This document shows, piece by piece, positions 17,563 through 23,719 of a DNA stretch of 23,719 nucleotides (positions are counted from its first letter, which is position 1; every line of letters begins with the position of its first letter). Position numbers and translations under genes: made by a program. A model generated the notes under the pieces. The model was not told the DNA's origin. It searched no databases and worked only from the letters and a program-made list of their open reading frames with translations. This DNA is from an uncultured Eubacteriales bacterium (GTDB lineage Bacteria > Bacillota_A > Clostridia > Lachnospirales > Lachnospiraceae): NCBI GenBank assembly GCA_902803345.1, contig CADCPV010000220.1:1-23719 (forward strand), read 5' to 3'.

Positions 17563-17819
17563 GTGGGCCTTTATTTGTTTGTTAGTATAATAACAATCAA
17601 ATATGAACAATATATGAATTAAACACGAACAATTCGTAAATTAATAGATTAATTTTAGCATATTTGTATATATTAGTTTTATTTACATATTTTTTTTCGT
17701 TAAATACCAATATTTGACCTAAACAGAATATTTAATATTCATGAATTCTTTCATATTTGTTCATAAAATGTTTACATAGAAATCATTTTTCTCTCATATT
17801 TACTATATATACTGTAACC

Positions 17820-17850
17820 ATAAAAATAATATAGCCAACATTATTTTTAT
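17820..17850. repeat. Inverted repeat, 11-bp arms
   Basis: ataaaaataat (17820-17830) and attatttttat (17840-17850) are perfect inverted copies separated by 9 nt. The arms are almost pure A/T, so a hairpin would be weak and chance is likelier than for the GC-containing repeats nearby. Confidence 0.4.
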
Positions 17851-17866
17851 AATTTCTTTTTCATAT

Positions 17867-17888
17867 GTTGACAGTACAAGCTGTCAAC
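17867..17888. promoter_or_regulatory. Perfect palindrome with 8-bp arms, possible operator
   Basis: gttgacag (17867-17874) and ctgtcaac (17881-17888) are exact inverted copies with a 6-nt spacer, typical operator geometry. Each arm contains a consensus -35 word TTGACA, one per strand, but no -10 lies at the right distance on either side. It sits between the rsmA hairpin and the AT-rich tract. Confidence 0.45.
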
Positions 17889-17903
17889 TCTCCTTCCTTT
17901 TAA

Positions 17904-17959
17904 CTTAAAAAGATAAAAAGTATCCGGATCTTCCACTGGATACTTTTTATCTTTTTAAG
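17904..17959 (-). terminator. 22-bp perfect hairpin after rsmA
   Basis: The arms 17904-17925 and 17938-17959 are perfectly complementary over 22 bp with a 12-nt loop. The stem includes GGATACTTTTTATCTTTTT read on the minus strand, so its 3' arm is itself T-rich. It begins 9 bases beyond the rsmA stop. The cleanest T-tract (eight T at 17963-17970) is on the plus-strand side, so the structure may work in both directions. Confidence 0.7.
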
Positions 17960-17968
17960 GACTTTTTT

Positions 17969-18841
17969 TTATTTTCTCTCTGCAAGAAGATCCGATACCC
18001 TCGCAAAGTCTTCGATCGACATCTTCTCTCCCCTGACAGATACAGGAATTCCGCATTCAGAAAGGACTTCTTCTACCTCTTCCCTTGTAAAATCAAGATT
18101 TCCCGCATTTTTTACCCCATTGGCAAAAGTTTTTCTTCTCTGATTAAAAGATGCCCTTATCAGATCAAACATCAGCTTTTTATCTTTTACTTTGATTCGG
18201 GGTTCTTCAAGCTTATCAAGGCGTATGACTGTGCTGTCGACTTTCGGCCTGGGAATAAAGCAGTTGCAGGGCACGTTTGCGACAATAGATGTATCGGCAT
18301 AATAATTTACCGAAAGAGTAAGAGCTCCATAATCTTTCGACCCGGGAAGTGCCCGCATCCTTTCGGCCACCTCTTTCTGGATCATCACCGTCAGAGAACT
18401 GACAGGAATATCATTCTCCAGCAGCTTCATGATGATCGGCGTAGTAATGTAGTATGGAAGATTTGCCACGACCTTCACAGGCCGTCCTCCATTCTTTTCT
18501 TCCGCCAGCTTTTTGATATCCACCTTCAGAATATCATCATTGATGATCTCGACATTATCCCATTCTTTTAACGTATCCCGGAGAACAGGAATAAGAGCCT
18601 TATCTATTTCCACCACGATCACATGTTGCGCTTTAGCCGCAAGATACTGTGTCAGGGTACCGATGCCCGGTCCTATTTCCAGGACACAGTCATCTTCCGT
18701 GATTTCGGCACCCGAAACGATCTTCTCGATCACGTGAGAATCGATAAGAAAATTCTGGCCGAACCTCTTTTGGAATGCAAAATCATACTTTCTTATCACT
18801 TCAGTCGTATTTTTTGCATTTCCAAGATATGGTTCGGCCAT
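17969..18841 (-). CDS. rsmA: 16S rRNA (adenine1518/1519-N6)-dimethyltransferase
   Basis: RsmA (KsgA) dimethylates A1518 and A1519 near the 3' end of 16S rRNA, a late step of small-subunit assembly. The 290-residue protein has GQNFLIDSHVIEKIV (motif X), the SAM-binding LEIGPGIGTLTQYLA with GPGIG at 57-61, the catalytic NLPYY at 127-131, and the C-terminal SFNQRRKTFANGVKN segment. ATG 18841 follows GAAGGAAAAAA. It begins 19 nt after the acidic protein gene, so the two should share a transcript. The family is also known for kasugamycin sensitivity. Confidence 0.97.
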   Translation of the reverse strand: MAEPYLGNAKNTTEVIRKYDFAFQKRFGQNFLIDSHVIEKIVSGAEITEDDCVLEIGPGIGTLTQYLAAKAQHVIVVEIDKALIPVLRDTLKEWDNVEIINDDILKVDIKKLAEEKNGGRPVKVVANLPYYITTPIIMKLLENDIPVSSLTVMIQKEVAERMRALPGSKDYGALTLSVNYYADTSIVANVPCNCFIPRPKVDSTVIRLDKLEEPRIKVKDKKLMFDLIRASFNQRRKTFANGVKNAGNLDFTREEVEEVLSECGIPVSVRGEKMSIEDFARVSDLLAERK

Positions 18842-18860
18842 TTTTTTCCTTCACTTTCTA

Positions 18861-21800
18861 TTATTTTCCTCTGATGAAATCTCTTTCATAGAGAATAATA
18901 AATCCATTTTCATCTTTTCTCTTTTTCTCTGCGTTCTTCTGGAAGAGCTTTAATCCCCCTTTACTCTTTGCAATGGCGGCATCTACGATCTCTTTCACTG
19001 CTCCTATATTCATAGGCAGATCTTCCTTCTGGTTGATGCTGATCAGATTGTACAGAGCAAGCATTCCGTTGTTATCGATCCGATAACCGTTCTCCATCGC
19101 ATATATGCGCGCAAAGTTGGCAAGCTCATCGTTGGTGAAGACCGGAATGTTAATGATCGAAGTAAACTTTTTGGCAAGCTTCGGATACCTTGCCATCATC
19201 TTCCTCATTCCGATCTTGTCATCCTCCAGAACAAAGATCATTCCTCCGGTATCGCCTTCCATCAATTTTGTCAGGTTTACCGCCGTCTCCTGTTCCAGCT
19301 GATTGGCATTTTCGATTACCAGAAAACCTCCGCGGAGCTTGGAAACTATTTTGTTGACATCTTTTCCGTTGATCTGTTCCGCAAATACATAGGCCACTTT
19401 CGAAGCTTTAAGATTGAGCTCTTTACAGATTGCCGGTATCAGACCCGATATCAGCCTGGTCTTTCCCGATTCCGCTCCGCCCATCACTATGATATTTCCG
19501 GTATTCGAAGTTCTGTCGGATGCCTGGATCTGAACATCACACAGCGCATCTATGATCTGTTCTCTCATTCCCGGAACTTTTACAAAGTAGGAAAACAGCT
19601 TTATCTCCTCTTCGCTCAGCTCTTTGCTCCTGGGGATAATGTCTACTTCTTCCGATGTATATTCCGGCTGAAGAGAAGCGATAAAGCTTTCAATCCTGTC
19701 TTCTTCCGAAATATCAAGATCGTCGTCCTCATCCTCGTCCTCATCTCTGATGACGCCTGTTATAAGATACTCTTCATCATCCAGATCTTCTTCATTTTCA
19801 CCTTCGGCAATCTCCGCTGCAAGATCATCCTCTTTTTCTTCTTTTGCGACAGGATTCTCTTCAACATCTTCTTCCTCGAGAATCGTATTGAGGTCAGGCA
19901 TCACCAGATCGGGAACTTCCTCCTGCTCTTCATTATCATCTTTAGGAGGAAGCTGCCTGGTATTCTGCTTAAGAGAACTGATCGATTTCTTTTCTTCCGA
20001 ATTTATCATCTCTTCAATGATAACAGGCTCGTCTTCATCCTCTTCTGCAGGTTCTTTAACAGCGGCCGGCTCTGCTTTTTCTGTCGGTTTTCCGGGTATG
20101 GCTCCCGGAATTTCTATACCCTGAGCAAAAGCTGCGGCAAGAATAGTATCCTCAAGATTGAATTCTTCCTTAGGCTCTTCCGGAACCTCTTTTACTACCG
20201 GAGCAGCAGTTTTTTCTGCTTTCTTTTCTGTCCCTGACTCCCCGGAAACCTTCGGTATTCTCGGTACTTTGGTTTCTTTGGACTTTTTGGGTTTCCTGAA
20301 CTCTCTTACAAATTCCTCTTCGTCCTCATCCTCAGATTCAAGCTCTATTTCATCCTTGGTTTCATCAATGTAAAATGCTTCCTTCCTCGGTGCACTTCTC
20401 ATTGCCCGGGCAAATTTGAATTCAGGGAATTTAAATTCTATCTTTTTCTTTTTCTTCTTCTCTTCAGGTTCTTTTTCACGATCATCATCGGAATCTTCAT
20501 CAAATTCTTCGTCCGAAACTTCACCGGAAACTTCATCCAAGTCTACGCCCGAAACTTCATCCGAAGTCTCATCATAGTCTTCATCCGAAATTTCATCATA
20601 ATCCTCATCGGAGTCTTCTTCAAAGTCTTCATCAATAACTTTATTGAGTACTTTGTTTCGCTTCTCTTCCGATCCTTTCTCGTCCCTGATGCCTTCGTCT
20701 TTCTTTTTTAACGATCTCTTTTTCTTCTCAGGTTTTTTTATCGGCTCTTCTTCCGGCTCATCATAATCCGAAAAATCTTCGTAACTTTCTTTTTCCCGAT
20801 CATCATCGTGAACATCATCATCGGCATAATCCGATGCTTCATCATCGATCAGATAATCATCAGAGTAATCATCGTCCTCTTCATAATCATCATAATCTTC
20901 TTTTTTCTTTTTATGCTCTTTTTCTTTCTCCTCGGTATTATCTGTTTTTCTTCCGCCGAAAAGACTTCTGAATCCTTTGGATATCTTTTCTCTGTAAGTC
21001 TCGGCACCGGCCAGATCTCTCTTATTTTCTGTGCTTATACTCTCGATCAGAGGAGCGCCATCGTCAAGAATATTTTCTTCAGGATCATCTTCAAAATCTT
21101 CTTCCTCAGTCTCTTCGTCATCGATTTCTTCCGGGATCTGCTCTTCGCCTGTTTCTCCGTACTCTTCGTCTGTTCCTTCTGACGCTTCATCTTCAGTATA
21201 ATCCTCTTCCGGTTCCGAAATATCTTTATCAGATTCCTCTTCAAATTCCTCTTCTGATTCTTCTTCCGGCTCCTCTTCAGAAACGATCTTAGAACCTTTT
21301 CTCTTTAACTTCCCTGAGAATAGCTCAGACAGGAAGCCCTGTTTTTTCTTTCTCGGAGTTTCCGGAAATTCCTCACTGTCATCGTCATATTCTTCTTCGT
21401 CATATTCTTCCGGAATTTCTTCATGAACGACCTTGCGTTTTTTCTTCTTCGGCCTCTCTGTGACTTCTTCCGGAATCACTTCATGAACAACTTTGCGTTT
21501 TTTCTTTTTCGGCCTTTCTGCGACTTCTTCTTCCGGAATGAGCTCGGACTCTTCCTCAGAAGGCTCTGCGGAAATCTCCTCAGAAGCACTCTCAGGTTCT
21601 TCTTCGGGAAGGATCTCCGATTCTTCTTCATAAACAACTTCAGATTCTTCCTCAGGATTCTCTTCAGAAACAGTTTCGGATTCTTCCTCTTGAGATTCTT
21701 CCTCGTGAGGTTCCTCCGAAGTCTCCTCAGAAACGATCTCCCGCTCCTCTTTCTCTGCCTCTTCCGATATCTCTTCAGAAATATTTACAAACTCTTCCTG

Positions 21801-22571
21801 AACTACAGGACTCTCTTCTTCCGAAACCTCTTTTTTATCTTTTTCCTCATCATCGGAAGCGCTGATTTCAACCTCCTCGATGATCGTCTCTTTCTCTTCT
21901 TCCTTAGGTTTCTTCTCAGAAGCTTTTTTCTCTTCGCGAGCTCTTCTCTCCGCTTTCGCTTCGGCATCTCTTTCGAGTTTTTCTTTTTCTCTGTCAGTAA
22001 TGACGCCCATCCGCTGCTTCAGCTCAAGAGCTTTCATTACATAAGGTCCGTCACTGAACCAGAGAACCATCTCGCTGCAGACTTCTTCACACTTGTCTTT
22101 TTTGCCGGCCATATAATAAAGCTTGGCCAGCTCATAAGACCATTTTTCTGTGAATTCCTTGCTCTTATACTCCTCAAGAACCTGAATCTGATCCTCAATA
22201 GGTGCCTTTTTTTCTTTAAGGATCTTATATTTAAGAACGCAGGCGGTATTGTCATTGGGAGCAACCGAACAGAATTCCTCATAATAATCCGTCGCCTCGT
22301 CGATCTCTCCCATTTTAAGAGAAACTTCAACCAGACGGTACAGTATATTTTTGCCTATGGATGCCCGATGATAAGCAAGAAGGAAAATATCTCTGCTGTC
22401 TTCATATCTCTTGTTAGCGGCATAAATTTCTCCGACAACGCAAAGAGTACGGACATTTTTTACGCGGCGCCAGTCAATGCTGTCCACCACTTCCATAGCT
22501 CCCTTGTAATCTTTTGCCTCTACAAGGTGGTTAATTTCATCAAGTTTAATACGAAATTCCTCTTTATCCAC
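18861..22571 (-). CDS. Giant acidic protein: TPR-like N-terminus, disordered Glu/Ser/Asp-rich middle, degenerate AAA+ C-terminus
   Basis: I do not recognise a named gene. With a GTG start at 22571 (GGTGA upstream, about 30 nt after the predicted start site) the protein has 1236 residues. Residues 1 to about 205 look like helical TPR-type repeats (KDYKGAMEVVDSID, NKRYEDSRDIFLLAYHRA, EIDEATDYYEEF). A charged helix follows, then about 750 residues of low-complexity Glu/Asp/Ser with Lys-rich islands and tandem repeats. From about 980 a folded domain resembles CbxX/SpoVK-type AAA+: Walker A GGAESGKT (1031-1038), GGFLVIENANQL where Walker B should be, and FTNDELANFARIYAMENGYR near the end. The Walker B acidic pair reads E1087-N1088 instead of D-E, and the RSRF-like arginine motif reads AKKF, so ATP hydrolysis may be lost. 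No signal peptide or membrane segment is seen. Confidence 0.85.
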   Translation of the reverse strand: MDKEEFRIKLDEINHLVEAKDYKGAMEVVDSIDWRRVKNVRTLCVVGEIYAANKRYEDSRDIFLLAYHRASIGKNILYRLVEVSLKMGEIDEATDYYEEFCSVAPNDNTACVLKYKILKEKKAPIEDQIQVLEEYKSKEFTEKWSYELAKLYYMAGKKDKCEEVCSEMVLWFSDGPYVMKALELKQRMGVITDREKEKLERDAEAKAERRAREEKKASEKKPKEEEKETIIEEVEISASDDEEKDKKEVSEEESPVVQEEFVNISEEISEEAEKEEREIVSEETSEEPHEEESQEEESETVSEENPEEESEVVYEEESEILPEEEPESASEEISAEPSEEESELIPEEEVAERPKKKKRKVVHEVIPEEVTERPKKKKRKVVHEEIPEEYDEEEYDDDSEEFPETPRKKKQGFLSELFSGKLKRKGSKIVSEEEPEEESEEEFEEESDKDISEPEEDYTEDEASEGTDEEYGETGEEQIPEEIDDEETEEEDFEDDPEENILDDGAPLIESISTENKRDLAGAETYREKISKGFRSLFGGRKTDNTEEKEKEHKKKKEDYDDYEEDDDYSDDYLIDDEASDYADDDVHDDDREKESYEDFSDYDEPEEEPIKKPEKKKRSLKKKDEGIRDEKGSEEKRNKVLNKVIDEDFEEDSDEDYDEISDEDYDETSDEVSGVDLDEVSGEVSDEEFDEDSDDDREKEPEEKKKKKKIEFKFPEFKFARAMRSAPRKEAFYIDETKDEIELESEDEDEEEFVREFRKPKKSKETKVPRIPKVSGESGTEKKAEKTAAPVVKEVPEEPKEEFNLEDTILAAAFAQGIEIPGAIPGKPTEKAEPAAVKEPAEEDEDEPVIIEEMINSEEKKSISSLKQNTRQLPPKDDNEEQEEVPDLVMPDLNTILEEEDVEENPVAKEEKEDDLAAEIAEGENEEDLDDEEYLITGVIRDEDEDEDDDLDISEEDRIESFIASLQPEYTSEEVDIIPRSKELSEEEIKLFSYFVKVPGMREQIIDALCDVQIQASDRTSNTGNIIVMGGAESGKTRLISGLIPAICKELNLKASKVAYVFAEQINGKDVNKIVSKLRGGFLVIENANQLEQETAVNLTKLMEGDTGGMIFVLEDDKIGMRKMMARYPKLAKKFTSIINIPVFTNDELANFARIYAMENGYRIDNNGMLALYNLISINQKEDLPMNIGAVKEIVDAAIAKSKGGLKLFQKNAEKKRKDENGFIILYERDFIRGK
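20500..20625 (-). repeat. Acidic tandem repeats within the giant protein gene
   Basis: The encoded stretch contains successive 8-residue units such as SDEDYDEI and SDEDYDET, then related SDEVSGVD, LDEVSGEV and SDEEFDED units, from degenerate 24-bp DNA repeats. The pattern suggests growth by slippage or unequal exchange inside the disordered region. Boundaries are approximate. Confidence 0.6.
21421..21530 (-). repeat. 60-bp tandem repeat encoding ERPKKKKRKVVHE units
   Basis: Positions 21421-21470 and 21481-21530 are near-identical copies with an exact 60-bp (20-residue) period. Each encodes ERPKKKKRKVVHE followed by (E/V)IPEE. The few differences are mostly at synonymous positions, so the peptide is conserved between copies. 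It forms a basic island within a strongly acidic region. Confidence 0.85.
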
Positions 22572-22572
22572 A
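22564..22572. promoter_or_regulatory. Consensus DnaA box at the start codon of the acidic protein gene
   Basis: TTATCCACA on the plus strand is an exact DnaA-box consensus and overlaps the GTG start codon, about 30 bp downstream of the predicted transcription start. It is a single site, so autoregulation-like control by DnaA is only a possibility. Confidence 0.3.
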
Positions 22573-22608
22573 ATTTTCACCAACTTTCTGTCATTGCACT
22601 CATTGGTT

Positions 22609-22637
22609 AGTTTATCATACACATATTTACTTGTCAA
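22609..22637 (-). promoter_or_regulatory. Promoter of the acidic protein-rsmA operon
   Basis: A perfect -35 TTGACA (22632-22637) lies 17 bp before TAAACT (22609-22614), preceded by TGA as an extended -10. The -35 overlaps the last codons of recF. The predicted start near 22602 falls upstream of the chosen GTG and downstream of an in-frame TTG at 22637, which argues against that TTG as the translation start. Confidence 0.65.
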
Positions 22638-23718
22638 AACATGTGCTTAACGTTCCCTTCACAACATGAAAAACCTTGTTGATTTCAAACTGATGACTGA
22701 TAAAATCATCCAGACCCGTACATGTGATAATTGTCTGGATATCGTGTATACTGTCCAGCAGATAATTCTGCCTGCTGCTGTCAAGCTCCGACAGGACATC
22801 ATCCAAAAGCAGTACCGGTGTATCTTTGATCCTCTTTTTCACCAGAAAGATCTCAGAAAGCTTGATGGAAAGCGCCGCCGTTCTCTGCTGTCCCTGAGAG
22901 CCATACTTGCGGATATCTATTCCGTTGACCGTCACGCACATATCATCCCGGTGAGGTCCTGTCGTCGTGGTCTTCATTTTCAGGTCTCTGTCCCTTGACG
23001 AAGCCAGTCTTTCCCTGAAATCCCCTTCTTCCACATCCGGCTCATACAGAATATGAATACTTTCCAGACCGCCTGTCAGATTTTGATGGATATCTTTGAC
23101 GATCGTATTCAGTTCATCGATAAAAACTCTTCTTGCGGATATGATACGGTTACCATATTCCGTAAGCTGCTCATCCCAGACATCAAGAGTACTTCTGAGT
23201 CCGGGATTAAAAAAAATATCTTTCAGCAGTTTATTTCTCTGATTCACCACCTGATTGTAAGCGGAAAGATCCGAAATATACATATTTTCGAGCTGACACA
23301 GCTCCATATCGATAAATTTTCTTCTTTCGGAAGGTCCGCTCTTAATGACATTCAGATCCTCGGGAGAAAAAAATACCAGATTCAGAATACCCAGCAGCTC
23401 TCTGGCTTTACGTATCGGAATTCCGTTTATGGCTACACCTTTCGACTTATTTTTTTTCAGATGCATATCAATGCGATATGGCAGGTCATTTTTTCGTATC
23501 ATAAGTCGAATATGTGCTTCTTCTTCTTTAAATCGGATCATCTCTTTATCTTTGCCGCCCCTGTGGGACTTGCTTGTTCCGCAAAGATAGATCGATTCAA
23601 GAATATTTGTTTTTCCCTGGGCATTATCACCGTAAAGAATATTCGTACCCCGATCAAAAGGAATTTCAAGAAATTCATAATTTCTGAAATTTTTTAGCTG
23701 TACGGATTCAATATACAT
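22627..23718 (-). CDS. recF: DNA replication and repair protein RecF
   Basis: RecF is an SMC-like ATPase that, with RecO and RecR, loads RecA onto gapped DNA. The 363-residue protein is complete. The Walker A is GDNAQGKT at 30-37, the ABC signature is YGSQGQQRTAALSIKLSE, and the Walker B is VLLLDDVLSELD, all in the C-terminal or N-terminal positions expected. The N-terminus MYIESVQLKNFRNYEFLEIP is standard, and the start codon lies one base from the right edge, so its ribosome binding site cannot be fully seen. It normally follows dnaA-dnaN near the origin, which would then lie to the right. The gene after it here is the acidic protein instead of gyrB. Confidence 0.97.
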   Translation of the reverse strand: MYIESVQLKNFRNYEFLEIPFDRGTNILYGDNAQGKTNILESIYLCGTSKSHRGGKDKEMIRFKEEEAHIRLMIRKNDLPYRIDMHLKKNKSKGVAINGIPIRKARELLGILNLVFFSPEDLNVIKSGPSERRKFIDMELCQLENMYISDLSAYNQVVNQRNKLLKDIFFNPGLRSTLDVWDEQLTEYGNRIISARRVFIDELNTIVKDIHQNLTGGLESIHILYEPDVEEGDFRERLASSRDRDLKMKTTTTGPHRDDMCVTVNGIDIRKYGSQGQQRTAALSIKLSEIFLVKKRIKDTPVLLLDDVLSELDSSRQNYLLDSIHDIQTIITCTGLDDFISHQFEINKVFHVVKGTLSTCFDK

Positions 23719-23719
23719 G

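Larger units (their letters stand above)
17563..17903. other. AT-rich non-coding tract between rsmA and the S1 operon
   Basis: About 340 bases of visibly AT-rich DNA with no open frame longer than about a dozen codons carrying a ribosome binding site on either strand. It contains two clear inverted repeats (listed separately) and repeated AAATATGAACA-like words in both orientations. TATACT near 17590 on the minus strand could be a -10 for a short transcript ending at 17468, but no matching -35 is visible. No DnaA-box consensus is present, so it does not look like a replication origin. Confidence 0.6.

Noticed and set aside
17740..17830. Tiny minus-strand ORFs of about 10-12 codons in the AT-rich tract
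   Set aside because: None has a ribosome binding site or any pattern beyond chance in AT-rich DNA.
17521..17903. The AT-rich tract as a replication origin
   Set aside because: It has no consensus DnaA boxes and no adjacent dnaA. The origin is more likely to the right of recF.
21423..22610. A plus-strand 395-codon frame rich in Phe, Leu and Arg that looks membrane-like
   Set aside because: It is antisense to the Glu-rich part of the acidic protein. GAA and GAG codons read backwards as TTC and CTC, which explains the Phe/Leu runs.
22572..22637. TTG at 22637 as the start of the acidic protein
   Set aside because: The TTG lies inside the predicted -35 box and overlaps recF. The GTG at 22571 has a ribosome binding site and begins the TPR-like domain.

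Overview
The window reads as a chromosomal, origin-proximal segment of a low-to-mid GC Firmicute. Class Clostridia is very likely and family Lachnospiraceae is my best guess. The reasons are Gram-positive-type GyrB, GyrA, RecF and HolB proteins, an S-box (SAM-I) leader on metK, strong AGGAGG-type ribosome binding sites, intrinsic terminators with T-tracts, and the RicT/TrmN6/RsmI gene block known from Bacillus. Every supported gene lies on the minus strand, so the text below follows transcription from the right edge to the left. There are no tRNAs, rRNAs, phage genes, transposase genes or CRISPR arrays.

Right block (23718 to 17904): recF opens the window and is complete. It is followed by its own promoter and a 1236-residue, extremely acidic protein with a TPR-like N-terminus and a degenerate AAA+ C-terminus, then rsmA, ending at a 22-bp perfect hairpin. 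Next comes the only long gene-free stretch (17278 to 17968). It holds an AT-rich tract with several inverted repeats, three stacked hairpins, a promoter, and a structured leader or repeat in front of the next operon.

Middle block (17217 to 11112): a three-S1-domain RNA-binding protein, a CBS-DRTGG inorganic pyrophosphatase and a flavin reductase-like protein form one operon. murA has its own promoter. metK follows under a SAM-I riboswitch with a recognisable terminator/antiterminator pair. A palindromic REP-like element abuts the metK stop codon.

Left block (10966 to 3296): a sensor kinase/response regulator pair leads a long run of genes: an Orn/Lys/Arg decarboxylase-family enzyme, a divergent guanylate-kinase-like protein, holB, ricT, trmN6 and rsmI. 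From the decarboxylase onward this resembles the Bacillus yaaO-tmk-holB-yaaT-yabB-yabC region, with the kinase-like gene where tmk would be. A terminator overlaps the rsmI stop codon. Directly behind it is the promoter of gyrB-gyrA, and gyrA runs off the left edge.

The unusual points are these: gyrBA lies about 19.5 kb from recF; the giant acidic TPR/AAA+ protein has a defective Walker B motif and internal tandem repeats; the S1 operon has a hairpin-rich leader bounded by direct repeats; a guanylate-kinase-like protein occupies the thymidylate kinase position; and GyrA carries glycine at a normally acidic position. I found no clear defence system or new mobile system. The acidic protein and the 17.3-18.0 kb non-coding region are the best candidates for undescribed biology.
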